NCBI RefSeq assembly: GCF_000244755.1
Contig: NZ_AHOO02000011.1
Span: 214,001-278,000 of the forward strand
DNA: 64,000 nt
Direction of reading: 5' to 3'
Source: Leptospira licerasiae serovar Varillal str. VAR 010
Lineage (GTDB): Bacteria; Spirochaetota; Leptospiria; Leptospirales; Leptospiraceae
Numbering within the stretch: position 1 is the stretch's first letter; each line of letters starts with the position of its first letter. Both the position numbers and the translations under genes were made by a program. Below are positions 28,161 through 38,786 of this stretch, in pieces. The notes below the pieces were generated by a model. The model did not search any database. It was not told the DNA's origin and was given only the letters and a program-made list of their open reading frames with translations.

Positions 28161-31100
28161 CTAAGGGCAGACAACCGTAGAGGCAGGATTAGAAGCCGCT
28201 GCTCCTTGAAATTGTAATGCACCGAATAGATATGGATAAGGCTCGGAGCCTGGAGTTACGTTATAAGTTTTCAACATAAGATTATCAGTATCCGCCTTTA
28301 TATTACATGTAGTATTATTCGTAGGATGGTATAAAGAACTGATCGTCAACGTCCTAGGCAAAGGTACCTGTCTTAAAACGTTATTTACCAAAGGTACAAT
28401 CAAAGAGCGGATCAATGGATCCACCACTTGGAAAATCCCTTTCGGATCTAAACCGAATGGATTGAAAGTATTCCCTTCCAAAATATCCAACGTGTAAGAC
28501 ATCTTACCAACGTCTTTGTTCAGTACTAGTTTTAATGCATTGAGTTTATCGTAAGTAGTGTTCCCGGTAGGATTCACAAATGGAACAAAATCAAAAACTC
28601 CATCCGCCTTGATACTTACCCTGGCCTTATTTAAAAGATATCTGCAACTATTAGCGGCCGTGTCCGCCGCCGCACTACTACAAATTACAGGAGAAACATC
28701 CGTCCCGATATTGGTTCCATTCGGTCTTCTTCCAAAAATCCTTAATTCCAGATCCGTAAAGTTAACCACCAATGTAGGTTTCTGAGCCGCAGTTCCCACC
28801 CATTTGAATTCGCCGTTCGGCGCATGGATCGCATACACATCAATGTCCACATCATCCGTAGAATTCACGCTACGAATAAGCTTAGTAGGATCGGTCGGAT
28901 TCAATCCGTTGAGCGGGCGCCCGGGAGATAATACGTTCATCAAAGTTCCAACTTTTACCAACTCTTGGGTCAATTGAAAAAGAGGATCGTCTCCCGCATA
29001 AGCAACAATCGTATCTATAAACTGGCGATTGATCCTTAAGTTCAATGCGCCATTCTGCCAGAGACTAAAAGCAGCTTGTGTAACCGTGTCTGCCGTTAGG
29101 GTTAGAAGTAAGCCAGGGTTTGCGGCGCTATTATTAAACGCATATTCTCCGGTTAGAGCCTGGGTCGTAGGCACAGGCCGAGTACTCACAAAACCCACTG
29201 CACCGCCTTGGCCGTGATAGTTTGGATTTGTATTAAGAAGCCTACTTGCAGCAGGAGTAACCAAACCTAGATCCGCAGAAGCAACTACGGCTTTATTCGA
29301 TCCACTCATTCTAACAACCGCATCCGGCTCCACTTGTAATTGAAGGCTTAATGGGAAGTTTGCCAAAGGAGCAGGTAAATAATTCGGAAGAGTAATATCC
29401 AAACCAGGAGTTTTTAAAGATTGAACTACTGAGTTCAATGCCTTAGGAGCTACTCCTTGGATCACGTCGCCTAACATGGCTTGGGTGATCTTAGGAGCAA
29501 GAGCTGCCACCATGCTATTAGCCAGATCGGTTCCGATGGAAGTGATCAGGTTTGCCAGCCAAGAACCGGAACTTCTTTGTACGATATCGTGAGTAGTAAG
29601 ATTTACCGCCCACTCCGAAACATAAAAATTTCCCGTATCCGGATCTGTTGGAGAGAATGGAGTTTTGATTTGGATCACGAAATTTCCATTACTATCCACG
29701 CTGGAGGTGGTGCGTGCTTTTGCGGTACGCACCGGTTTCACAGTCACATTATAGTTCAGATCGGAAGTCATACTAAAGGAGAATAAGGTCCCTGCACAAG
29801 AACCGGCAAGCCCGCAGAGAAACCCGCCGATATCTCCTTGGTTCCTAGCGACCACTATAAGTCCGATGGTTGCAGCCTTTCCTCTCAAGGTGACTCCCAA
29901 ATCCCCGTTTCCGTTAACTTTCAAACATGCTTTTATGTTCTCAGTTGCATTCGTAATATCTAAATTATTACAATCCTTTGTAGTACTCGCGCCAACAGTA
30001 GTAGGGATATTCACGCTTGTGATATATACATCCACGTCGAAGTTCATACAATCGCTTAAAGGAGGACAGCCGTATCCTGTAAACGCTCCTTGGTTACTTC
30101 CCGTTCCGTTCGGCCCACAATACCCGTCCTGAAAAGTAGCGGAAGTATAATCACTCGCATCTCCGTAACTTCTGATGAAGTTGAAAGAGTCGTAGTTCAT
30201 ACAATAACCGGATCGTTTTGAACTCGCTGTAGGTGAGTTCGAGAAGTTTGCGAAAGTTTTAATCCCGTTATCGGCCGGATCTTTTATCCTAAAATCCCCT
30301 CTAGCAAAACGTTCCAAGACTCCGCCAAACAATCTTAAAGTCTGAGCCTCGTCCAAAACCGCCGCGGCTCCTTTGGTTAGAATATTATAAGGATTAGAAT
30401 TTACTTTTCCGTAATTAAAGCCGAAACTTCTTTGGAATAACTTACCCGCAGAGTTAGTGATCTCGAATACGTAGGAATTCCCGCCTTGAAAAGGTTTTAG
30501 TCCGTCCGGCAGACCGTTCAGATTTAAAGAAGAAGCAAGTGCATTCGTCATATCGCAAGGAACACTAGGAGCGTTACATATATCGTAAGTAACCGAAGAA
30601 CCCATATGTTTCATCTTAATAGATTTAATATAATTCGTGCCGGCAACCGGGTTTGTAAAACCTGCAGTCAAGTTCATCGCTAAGGTGCCGGGAAGTGCAT
30701 CCGCAAATGTAAGATCGTTTACAGTATTACCAGGTCCGACGGATTTTCCGTTCAAACTCATAGTGATATAATAATCGGGCTCGGTAGTGAACTCTACTGT
30801 ATAAGCGGTTAACGTTCCTCCTTCGATCCCTTTGGCATCGGAGGTTAAAGATAATTGGTAAGTGGTATTCGATTTAAGTTCCCTATATGGATCAAAGATC
30901 AGCCTTCCTCCGGACTTCCAATAAAAGACTCCTCCCTTACTTTCTGCAACGGGAGAACTAGGACCAGGTAGGGCAGCAAAACTGGAAGGGCCTGTTTTTT
31001 CTCTTAAGGAAAAACTGGTGAATACGGTGTTCCGATCCATAGGCTCGGAAAAAACGATCTCTAAACTTTTATAACGATCCACCTGATCAAATGAGGCAAG

Positions 31101-31370
31101 ATTTAGCGCTGCCTGAGGACCAGTAGTGCCGAAATCCACCGGCAAAGTTGCCGGAGTATCAGTCTCGGTATAGTTGATATTATTGACGGTTTTAGGAACG
31201 GAACCGCCTCCATCTACCGGGATCCCGATAGAACTAAAGAATGAATCTAGAACTCCTCCTCCCTTTTCGGATTCCTTACAACCCGAAAGTATAGGAAGGA
31301 CCGCCAGACAAGTTATAACAACCGTCCGTTTAATATAAATTCTATCTCTTTCACCAAATCCGGTAACCAT
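28161..31370 (-). CDS. Giant lipoprotein with Ig-like (SbsA/Big_5-type) domain, paralogue B
   Basis: 1069 residues. Lipobox LPILSGC (Cys about 31). After a Gly-rich linker comes a bacterial Ig-like domain of the SbsA/Big_5 type: YKSLEIVFSEPMDRNTV ... YQLSLTSDAKGIEGG ... YTVEFTTEPDY (about 95-205). The remaining 850 residues are colinear with the upstream gene at 31598 (e.g. WQNGALNLRIN, DDVDIDVYAIHAPNGEFK, PYPYLFG-x-LQFQGAAA near the end). Exposed on the cell surface or periplasm; function unknown. GGAG lies 9 bases before ATG 31370. Confidence 0.85.
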   Translation of the reverse strand: MVTGFGERDRIYIKRTVVITCLAVLPILSGCKESEKGGGVLDSFFSSIGIPVDGGGSVPKTVNNINYTETDTPATLPVDFGTTGPQAALNLASFDQVDRYKSLEIVFSEPMDRNTVFTSFSLREKTGPSSFAALPGPSSPVAESKGGVFYWKSGGRLIFDPYRELKSNTTYQLSLTSDAKGIEGGTLTAYTVEFTTEPDYYITMSLNGKSVGPGNTVNDLTFADALPGTLAMNLTAGFTNPVAGTNYIKSIKMKHMGSSVTYDICNAPSVPCDMTNALASSLNLNGLPDGLKPFQGGNSYVFEITNSAGKLFQRSFGFNYGKVNSNPYNILTKGAAAVLDEAQTLRLFGGVLERFARGDFRIKDPADNGIKTFANFSNSPTASSKRSGYCMNYDSFNFIRSYGDASDYTSATFQDGYCGPNGTGSNQGAFTGYGCPPLSDCMNFDVDVYITSVNIPTTVGASTTKDCNNLDITNATENIKACLKVNGNGDLGVTLRGKAATIGLIVVARNQGDIGGFLCGLAGSCAGTLFSFSMTSDLNYNVTVKPVRTAKARTTSSVDSNGNFVIQIKTPFSPTDPDTGNFYVSEWAVNLTTHDIVQRSSGSWLANLITSIGTDLANSMVAALAPKITQAMLGDVIQGVAPKALNSVVQSLKTPGLDITLPNYLPAPLANFPLSLQLQVEPDAVVRMSGSNKAVVASADLGLVTPAASRLLNTNPNYHGQGGAVGFVSTRPVPTTQALTGEYAFNNSAANPGLLLTLTADTVTQAAFSLWQNGALNLRINRQFIDTIVAYAGDDPLFQLTQELVKVGTLMNVLSPGRPLNGLNPTDPTKLIRSVNSTDDVDIDVYAIHAPNGEFKWVGTAAQKPTLVVNFTDLELRIFGRRPNGTNIGTDVSPVICSSAAADTAANSCRYLLNKARVSIKADGVFDFVPFVNPTGNTTYDKLNALKLVLNKDVGKMSYTLDILEGNTFNPFGLDPKGIFQVVDPLIRSLIVPLVNNVLRQVPLPRTLTISSLYHPTNNTTCNIKADTDNLMLKTYNVTPGSEPYPYLFGALQFQGAAASNPASTVVCP

Positions 31371-31597
31371 CTTTTATTTCTCCAGTCTTCAATCGCATGA
31401 TATCGTTCGAATTCGGCCGGAATCGGCACTCGTCAGTGCCTATCCAACCTCGGGTCGGACTTTTTTCTTCAGAAAAACGCCCCACCCTTAAGAGTTTATT
31501 TTCAATTTTGGAGAAAACTCTTGGTTCAGGATTTATTCTATTTTTATAATATTATATTTTTATACTTATCCTCTTCTGCTCTTATTCATATAATTCC
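31371..31597. other. Gap between lipoprotein paralogues with a leader hairpin
   Basis: 227 bases, AT-rich at its right side and with a clean hairpin GGCACT-CGTC-AGTGCC at 31425-31440, which would fall in the 5' leader of the downstream lipoprotein mRNA. The long AT-rich run (31500-31590) may carry a separate promoter, but I cannot assign boxes. No gene seen. Confidence 0.4.
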
Positions 31598-34500
31598 TTA
31601 AGGACATTGCACCACCGTGCCAGGATTCGTAGCCGCCGCTCCTTGGAACTGAAGGCCTCCGAATAGATACGGATAAGGTTCCGTATTCGGGATCGGGATA
31701 GTGATCAACTTCAACTTATCCGTCGTGGACTGAAGATTACATACCGCGCCGGAAGAATAATTAGTGATCGCCGAAACATTCAAAGATTTAGGCAGAGGAA
31801 CTTGACGTAATACGTTATTCACCAATGGGATGATCAAGGAACGGATCAAAGGATCCACAACTTGGAAAATTCCCTTAGGGTCCAATCCGAATGGGTTCAC
31901 GGAATTTCCTTCGAGAATATCCAGAGTATAAGCCATGCTAGTCTCGTCTTTTTTGATCACAAGACTCATAGCGTTCAAATTATTATACTGAGGCTTTCCG
32001 ATCGGGTCCGGGTTATCGAAAGGAATAAAATTGAAGGAGCCGTCTCCTTTGATACTAACACGCACAGTATTCAAAAGATAACGACAACTATTGGCCGCTC
32101 CGTCCGCTGCTGCAGAAGAACAGGTAATCGAACTTAATGTAGGATATCCGATCTGAGTTCCATTCGGCCTTCTTCCGTAAATCCTCAATTCCAAATCCGT
32201 GAAGTTCACAACAAGGGAAGGAATGGAACTTGCTCCTCCAAATTTAAATTCACCGTTAGGTGCATGGATCGCATACACGTCGATATCCACATCATCAGAT
32301 GATTTTACGTTTTGGATCAGTTTAGTAGAATCACTCGGATTCAAACCTACCAGAGTAGATCTACCCGGAGCCAAAATGTTCAGAAGAGTTCCTACCTTAA
32401 CCAATTCTTGAGTTAACTGGAAGAGAGGATCTGAACCAGCATACGCAGTAATGGAATCGATAAAAGGTTTATTGATCCTTAAATTTAAGGCGCCGTTTTG
32501 CCAGAGACTATAAGCGGCCTGAGTAACGGTGTCTGCAGTTAGGGTCAAAAGAAGTCCAGGGTTTGTGGAACTTTTGGAGAACGGAAAAGTTTTGGTCAGA
32601 GCATCCGCTGCAGGAATAGGACGAGTGCTCACAAAACCGGAAGCCAATTGGTGTCCGTGATAATTCGGGTCCGTATTTAGAAGCGGATTTTTAGCCACCA
32701 AAGCCACGGAAGCAGAACCGACCAATCCCTTGTTTGCACCCGAAACGGTAGCAGCCACATCCGTTTGGAATTTCAGCTTTAAGGAAAGAGGGAAACTCTG
32801 AAGAGGAGCAGGAAGATAGTCCGGCAATACGACATCCAAACCTGGATTCGCTAAAGAGGTCACAACCGCGTTTAACGCATTAGGCGCAACCTTCTGCACC
32901 ACGTCCTTTAGCATGGATTGAGTGATTGCAGGCTTTAAAGCTGGGACCATATCGTTCGCAATGGACGCAGTTACCGAAGAAAGAAGGTCCGCTGCCCAAG
33001 AAGTAGAATCCACATAGTCCACAGAATCCAAAGTTCCGGCATTATTCTTAACTCTTAAATGATCGGACCATTCTTTCGTATAAAAATTGTCGGATGTGGT
33101 ATTTGCGGGAAGAGCCGCTATAGTCAAAGGAGTTTTAATCGCAATATTAAATTCTCCATTCGTATCAACAACAGTATTCGTATTCGCAATTGCAGCGCGA
33201 GGGTTAGTAGTTTCGTTTAAGTTCACTTCTGCAATCGTAGTGAAATAGAATTTACTACCGGAACCTACCAGTCCTAAACCGATTGAACTACGATTCCTCG
33301 CGATAATGGCAAGATTAATGATCGCTTTACGACCGTTAATATTTACCTTCAAGTTATTATTCGCCGGAACGCTCAAGCTTGCAGTGATCGTAGGGTCGGC
33401 TCCAGTCATAGCAGGGATATTAACTCCCGTGATATAAACGTCCATATCGAAGTCGGAACAACCTAAGAAACATCCGCTACCTACGAACGCTCCTGGATTC
33501 GCCCCTGCCCCACCACAATATCCGTCCCCGTTATCCGGGTCTGTAGAATCCCCGAAACTACGGATAAAATTGATCTCAGAGTGATAATCTATACAATAGC
33601 TAGTTCTCTTAGATGTACTTTTCGGAGTATTCGAAAAATCTGAAAAAGATTTACCAGTGATCTTATAGTCGTTCTTGGTAAATCTTTCTAAAATTTGACC
33701 GAATAATTTTAAAGCTTGGGTCTCGTCTACGATCACAGCCGCACCATTTGTGATCATAGCATACGGAGTAGTATTGACTTTTCCATAATTGAATCCGAAA
33801 GATCTACGGAATACCTTGCCGCTTGTAGTAGTGATCTCAAAGATATAAGCGTTTCCGCCTTGGAAGGGCTTAAGTCCTGTTTTTGCTCCCGAAAAACTAT
33901 TCAGATTCAAAGAAGAAGCAAGAGAGGCAGTCATATCGCAAGGAGGAGCAGCACAGATCACATGTTCCGCGGTAGAACTCAAATGTTTCAGTTTAATGGA
34001 CTGGATAGAATTCGCTCCGCTAATCGGAGAAGTAAAACTTGCGTTCAAATTCATTGCGATCGTTCCAGGCGAAGCATCAGTATAAGTCAAATCCTTGGAA
34101 GAATTCGCCGGACCTACCGATGTTCCGTTTAACGTAGCACTGATCAAATAATCAGGTTCCGTGGTAAATTCCACAGTATAAGGCTGAAGATTCCCTCCTT
34201 CTAAACCTTTAGAAGCGCCGGTAAGAATAAGTTGGTAAGTAGTATTCGGTTTTAGTTCTTTGTAAGGGTCAAAGATCAATCTCCCGCCGGATTTCCAATA
34301 AAAAGATCCACCCTTTTCAGCGGCAGGACCAGGTAATAATGTTCCGGTTTTTTCCTTTAGAATGAAATCGCCGTTCACTGTAGACTGGGTCATAGGTTCG
34401 GAGAAAACGATCTCCAAACTTTTATAACGATCCACTTGGTCTGTAGAAGAAAGATTTAATAATGCCTGGGGTCCCGCAGTCCCGAAATCCACAGGAAGAG

Positions 34501-34732
34501 TAGCCGGCTCATCAGTATCCTTATAAGGGGTTAAAGCCGCACTAGGAGGAAGACTTCCTCCCGAATCGGAAGCAATCCCGAGACTTGCAAAAATAGAATC
34601 GGATAGGCTCCCCTGTTTTTCTCCTCCGCATCCGATGGATACGAAGAATAAAGTGAAACCGATAAGTAAAAATCCCTTGAATGTTTGCATCTTCATTTGT
34701 GTCGGTAGTCCCGTTATATATCTATTTTTCAT
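31598..34732 (-). CDS. Giant lipoprotein with Ig-like (SbsA/Big_5-type) domain, paralogue A
   Basis: 1044 residues. Signal peptide with lipobox-like FVSIGC (Cys about 35 from this start; MKMQTF at residue 13 is an alternative start). The Ig-like domain YKSLEIVFSEPMTQSTV ... YTVEFTTEPDYLI and most of the rest match paralogue B downstream, so the pair arose by tandem duplication. The region around 620-740 (DVVLPDYLPAPLQSFPLSLKL) resembles a lipid-transfer-like amphipathic stretch, but I cannot name a domain. Overlaps the upstream 1214-residue gene by ATGA. Confidence 0.85.
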   Translation of the reverse strand: MKNRYITGLPTQMKMQTFKGFLLIGFTLFFVSIGCGGEKQGSLSDSIFASLGIASDSGGSLPPSAALTPYKDTDEPATLPVDFGTAGPQALLNLSSTDQVDRYKSLEIVFSEPMTQSTVNGDFILKEKTGTLLPGPAAEKGGSFYWKSGGRLIFDPYKELKPNTTYQLILTGASKGLEGGNLQPYTVEFTTEPDYLISATLNGTSVGPANSSKDLTYTDASPGTIAMNLNASFTSPISGANSIQSIKLKHLSSTAEHVICAAPPCDMTASLASSLNLNSFSGAKTGLKPFQGGNAYIFEITTTSGKVFRRSFGFNYGKVNTTPYAMITNGAAVIVDETQALKLFGQILERFTKNDYKITGKSFSDFSNTPKSTSKRTSYCIDYHSEINFIRSFGDSTDPDNGDGYCGGAGANPGAFVGSGCFLGCSDFDMDVYITGVNIPAMTGADPTITASLSVPANNNLKVNINGRKAIINLAIIARNRSSIGLGLVGSGSKFYFTTIAEVNLNETTNPRAAIANTNTVVDTNGEFNIAIKTPLTIAALPANTTSDNFYTKEWSDHLRVKNNAGTLDSVDYVDSTSWAADLLSSVTASIANDMVPALKPAITQSMLKDVVQKVAPNALNAVVTSLANPGLDVVLPDYLPAPLQSFPLSLKLKFQTDVAATVSGANKGLVGSASVALVAKNPLLNTDPNYHGHQLASGFVSTRPIPAADALTKTFPFSKSSTNPGLLLTLTADTVTQAAYSLWQNGALNLRINKPFIDSITAYAGSDPLFQLTQELVKVGTLLNILAPGRSTLVGLNPSDSTKLIQNVKSSDDVDIDVYAIHAPNGEFKFGGASSIPSLVVNFTDLELRIYGRRPNGTQIGYPTLSSITCSSAAADGAANSCRYLLNTVRVSIKGDGSFNFIPFDNPDPIGKPQYNNLNAMSLVIKKDETSMAYTLDILEGNSVNPFGLDPKGIFQVVDPLIRSLIIPLVNNVLRQVPLPKSLNVSAITNYSSGAVCNLQSTTDKLKLITIPIPNTEPYPYLFGGLQFQGAAATNPGTVVQCP

Positions 34733-37700
34733 CTTAGTGAGAATATCGCATTCAGATCGTCCCAGTACGTCGACGTGGGCTGTCCATCATTCCAATTGTC
34801 GTAAAAGAACGCGTCGGAACCGGAGAAACGACGGCCTCTTTCATAAATATCTCCGAATAAACCGATCAAAGTCCCCGCAGAATATAGGAATGCCCTATTA
34901 TCCATGAGAGAAGTTTGGATCATATCGGACCTCAGAAGTACTTTAGTATTTTCGAATAGTTCCTCTACAGTGTATTGAGAAGACATGTTCGCATTCTTTT
35001 CCAAGAAACTGAAGAAACTACCAGGTTTACCCAATTGGTAACCTGTCGCATATAAATTCCGTCCATAAGGAGCCATAGAATCCAAAACAGGAGGAAGACT
35101 AGTCGTCAAAATATCGGAAAGCGTATAAGTTCTCGTATCCAAAGCGGAATTATTCGGATCAGTCACATCTCCTACATAAAAGAGAGAAGAAATTAGATCC
35201 AAAGTATTCGTAATTTCAGCCGCTGTGAGTTGGATATCCAACAAGAGATCCAGTAAAAAATCCAAAGATTTCACTAAAGACCAACCGGAAGATCTGGAAA
35301 CGTAGTCGCGAATTCTTCTTACAAGATCGTCCACTTTTACCCAGGAAGGATCGTATAGGTCATTACGAGGACGATCGTCATATTTGTCCGCGACACGGAA
35401 GACCAACCAATCGATACCTTCGTCAATAGCGAATTGGTTCGGACAGTTCGTTTGGAAGTTCGCTACTCCGCCACAATCGGACCAGAGTTTCGTTTGTCCC
35501 AAAATCCCGGAAAGACCATCCATTATTTTATCTCTTGCATCCGCCTTTGCAGGATCGCCCAAATTTGTGGTAAACTTAATCAGTCCGGAAAGAATATCAG
35601 TTTTACTTAATAGATCGAGAGGACCGTCCGTCATACGATTACGATCTGTGCTTGTAGGCGTAGATGTACCTTCGATCAAAACGCTCAGGAGACTTCTGTA
35701 GTTTTTAGAAGGTTTATATTCAACGGTAGTTGCTTTAGGATTTCGTAAGCCGGAACTAATTCCTACAGTTCTAATTTGAACAAAAGAAGGTCCTGGAGAA
35801 GGTACTCCGGTTCCCTGGATCGGACTTACGTTGGAATCATATACTCCGTTAGGTCCATATGTTTGGTCAGGGCCATAATAAACGTAAGGACGAGAGAAAA
35901 TCTCCGCCAAACCTGTAAATAGTTTATATGGATTTTTTCCTGCAGTTCTATTGGCAGGAATTTTAGCATCGTCTCCGAGAGCTTTTGCCAATGATACTAT
36001 AAATGGAGTTAGGCGGTTTCTTTTATTCCAATTTGTATTTACTTGAGAAGGAGGAGTATCAGTAGTTCCCAAGAAGCCGAGTTGTTTGATCACACCGGCA
36101 TTTTGGGAAATAACAGGTGGGATCATTCCATAGACGGTAGTTGGGTCAGGAATTAAAAGTGGGAATAATGCGGAATATACTGCGGTAACTTGGAAACCTT
36201 CGTTACCTGCTAAACCGTATCCCCAACCTTCTACAAAGAATACAGAATCTGCAGGTTCATTCGATAAATCCTGCAGATTAGTATCAGGGACAACCCAAGG
36301 CCCCGCTTGGGTGCTCGAATCGAAAGACTTAAGTGGAGTCCCTTTTTTCTGCCAAAACCCGTTGAAATTTGTGCAATCATCCTTTAGAGGACCACAATTC
36401 GGACTAAGGTTCATCATCCCCATGATCCCATTTCCGATCGCAGTAATAAATAAAGCCTCTTGGTAGGTTACTGTTGCAGCTAACTTGGCTCGTACGGGAA
36501 GGACCGCTACGAATCTTTTTTCGTATAATAGCCACTGCAAATTTTTATAAAATGCTTCTTCCGCACTAGCAACTTGGATCGGTGCAGGAACAGTTTCAGT
36601 TATTGAATAGAATCCTTTATTTGTTAAAACGGCAGAAGCGGCGGTTTGATCCACTCCACCAAGATAAATTCTCCTTTCTCCGCCTGTTCCAGGATCGATC
36701 TGCACGTAATACTTGGAAGTATCCCAACTAGGCTGGTACTGTAAAAGATTCCCGTTAGGAGCGATCGGTTGCCCACCACCGTTAGTCTGGCTATAGTAAG
36801 GGCCATAACCCTCCAGAGTAACCTTAACGATCCAGTCCAACATCCAAGGAACAGTTTTATTGAATAACTTGTCAAAAGTCGCTTCGGATGCAGGATCTGT
36901 GACTTGCTGAGCTTCCCCACGAGAAACAGCTTCTAAAATAGAAAGAACTCTGGTATTGAAACCGATTTTATAGATCGAACCGTCCCTAAAAACCTTGGAA
37001 CTTGTACGGCTTAATTCGGTAATATTCTTAAAATTGAATGAATCACCCGACCCGATCACGGATCCCATACTGAACATCGCATCCCCTAACGTTAACTCTC
37101 CTCCAGTAGTGAAAGGTCCAGTATCAGTTAAAGCGTTATGAGTCGTCTGAGCAGGATTCCATCTATAACCGTAATTATCAGCAAGCGTCAGAATAATAAA
37201 TAAAGTCTCGAGAGAAGAAAGAGGACGGCTTTCCACATCCGTCTGGCGATTACGTCCATCTCCATCAAGTTGTAAAAGATCTTTAAAGGTCTGACTAGAG
37301 CCGGAAGAATTTCGCATAAAATCCAGTAAGTATGCATTCTTAGCGGTCTCTTTCAGAACATTTACAGTTACATCCCCTTGGGCAAAAATTAACCCTTTAA
37401 TCGTTACAAATAGATCCTGCAACATCGTCCTTAACTCTGCAGGTTTTAAAGTACCGCCTGGAGAATTATAAGCCGCATTGGTGGAATATTCGTTAGCGCT
37501 CGGTTCCGCGGGAGAAGTAGTATTTACAGTGAAAAAGTTCTCAGCGTTTATTATAAAATTCTTAAATGAAGTTTGAGGAGTCATTTGATCCTCGAACCCG
37601 GCGGCTTTGTACATCATCTCGCCGAAATCATAAACAAGAGAAATAAAACCTTCTTTTAGAGTCCGATCCGTAAGAAGAGAAGGAGCAAAAAATCCTCCTA

Positions 37701-38373
37701 ACAGATTCTCCACTCCGGTGCGGAACGTAGTATTCTTGCGTAATCCTTTATAGAGAAAATCTTCTATATCGTGAAGAGTATCCACAGTATCCGGATCTAC
37801 TAAAAGATCGGCAGTGTCGTGAATAGAAGTAGCAACTTGATTCGCAGTCTTAGTATTGTATTCGATCAAAAGTTGGTTCGCGCCAATAGGCATTAGATTA
37901 CGAACCACAGGTTTTTTATAATGACGTATCTTTTCGAAAACAGGCTGGATAGAAGAATACGCAGCGGGATTCGAAGTTTGCATCTTTTCGATCATGTCTG
38001 CAAGGCCCAATGAAAGGGTCTGAACGCTAGTTCTACTCTGCAACATAGCGGATTCTAAAGCTCGAATTGTGCCTAAATTATCCGTTCTAGGCGCTTGGGA
38101 AAGTGCATCACCCAAGGCTTCATTGAAGCCAACTGGGTCTAGATTGGTAAAAAAGCTTTTCACCACCGGATAAGGATTCAGAAAACTGAATAAAGAAACA
38201 CCTTTGTAGTCGTCCGTATTATCTGAAAATTGGGAGACCCCACTAGTGTCAGTACCGGCGTGAGAACAAGCCCCGGATAATGATAATATAAGAGAAATGA
38301 AAATTATATTTTTCTTAAAATCCAGGAGTCGAAAGTTCCCCCCTGTAGTCTCCCCTATTGGCAGCATCTTCAT
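34729..38373 (-). CDS. Giant lipoprotein of unknown function
   Basis: 1214 residues. Signal peptide IIFISLILSLSGAC with the lipid-modified Cys at about residue 36. The mature part is mixed helix/turn, rich in Asn, Thr and Asp, with no recognised domain; several long amphipathic helices (e.g. YEERFVAVLPVRAKLAATV region) occur. It is unrelated by eye to the two following paralogues but overlaps the first of them by 4 bases, so all three are cotranscribed. A promoter with 17-base spacing lies 65-100 bases upstream. Confidence 0.82.
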   Translation of the reverse strand: MKMLPIGETTGGNFRLLDFKKNIIFISLILSLSGACSHAGTDTSGVSQFSDNTDDYKGVSLFSFLNPYPVVKSFFTNLDPVGFNEALGDALSQAPRTDNLGTIRALESAMLQSRTSVQTLSLGLADMIEKMQTSNPAAYSSIQPVFEKIRHYKKPVVRNLMPIGANQLLIEYNTKTANQVATSIHDTADLLVDPDTVDTLHDIEDFLYKGLRKNTTFRTGVENLLGGFFAPSLLTDRTLKEGFISLVYDFGEMMYKAAGFEDQMTPQTSFKNFIINAENFFTVNTTSPAEPSANEYSTNAAYNSPGGTLKPAELRTMLQDLFVTIKGLIFAQGDVTVNVLKETAKNAYLLDFMRNSSGSSQTFKDLLQLDGDGRNRQTDVESRPLSSLETLFIILTLADNYGYRWNPAQTTHNALTDTGPFTTGGELTLGDAMFSMGSVIGSGDSFNFKNITELSRTSSKVFRDGSIYKIGFNTRVLSILEAVSRGEAQQVTDPASEATFDKLFNKTVPWMLDWIVKVTLEGYGPYYSQTNGGGQPIAPNGNLLQYQPSWDTSKYYVQIDPGTGGERRIYLGGVDQTAASAVLTNKGFYSITETVPAPIQVASAEEAFYKNLQWLLYEKRFVAVLPVRAKLAATVTYQEALFITAIGNGIMGMMNLSPNCGPLKDDCTNFNGFWQKKGTPLKSFDSSTQAGPWVVPDTNLQDLSNEPADSVFFVEGWGYGLAGNEGFQVTAVYSALFPLLIPDPTTVYGMIPPVISQNAGVIKQLGFLGTTDTPPSQVNTNWNKRNRLTPFIVSLAKALGDDAKIPANRTAGKNPYKLFTGLAEIFSRPYVYYGPDQTYGPNGVYDSNVSPIQGTGVPSPGPSFVQIRTVGISSGLRNPKATTVEYKPSKNYRSLLSVLIEGTSTPTSTDRNRMTDGPLDLLSKTDILSGLIKFTTNLGDPAKADARDKIMDGLSGILGQTKLWSDCGGVANFQTNCPNQFAIDEGIDWLVFRVADKYDDRPRNDLYDPSWVKVDDLVRRIRDYVSRSSGWSLVKSLDFLLDLLLDIQLTAAEITNTLDLISSLFYVGDVTDPNNSALDTRTYTLSDILTTSLPPVLDSMAPYGRNLYATGYQLGKPGSFFSFLEKNANMSSQYTVEELFENTKVLLRSDMIQTSLMDNRAFLYSAGTLIGLFGDIYERGRRFSGSDAFFYDNWNDGQPTSTYWDDLNAIFSLR

Positions 38374-38445
38374 CCCTTAAACCTCTCTGGGTCCATGTTC
38401 GCTTTTTTGAACAATTGTTATTTTTTGGAACCAGAACGGCTTCTA

Positions 38446-38474
38446 TTTATACCGTGGTTCTAAAAAACCTTCAA
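38446..38474 (-). promoter_or_regulatory. Sigma70-type promoter of the giant lipoprotein operon
   Basis: On the minus strand TTGAAG (38474-38469) and TATAAA (38451-38446) are separated by exactly 17 bases. Transcription would start near 38438, giving a leader of about 65 bases before ATG 38373. The rest of the 38374-38733 gap is AT-rich with an inverted repeat CTATAC/GTATAG at 38514-38542 just upstream, a possible regulator site. Confidence 0.6.
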
Positions 38475-38733
38475 TCTTTTTTTATATCAATTGTTCGGAT
38501 CGTGTATCGATCGCTATACTGGTACATACTATAACGGTATAGACAAGGATTTTTTTCACTATATTTGATGATTTTTAGGATAACGTACGTTATTTTTAAC
38601 TGTCTTATACGTCCCTTATTTCCCCAGAATTCCACTTAAAATCATGTTCTAAAGCATGATTTAATCTAGGTTTAAGAAGGTTATTTTGGAAATTTTTTAT
38701 TAACAAACGGAGGTTTGAGAACCTTCCAAAAAT

Positions 38734-38762
38734 AAAAAGGCCGAGAAAGACCCGGCCTTTTT
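38734..38762 (-). terminator. Terminator after the TMEM43-like gene
   Basis: AAAAAGGCCG and CGGCCTTTTT form a 10-base stem with a 9-base loop; the A-run/T-run arms make it work in either direction. It lies 25-53 bases beyond the stop of the TMEM43-like gene on the minus strand and upstream of the lipoprotein operon promoter. Confidence 0.85.
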
Positions 38763-38786
38763 ACTAACTACATTTTGTATAAGTAG

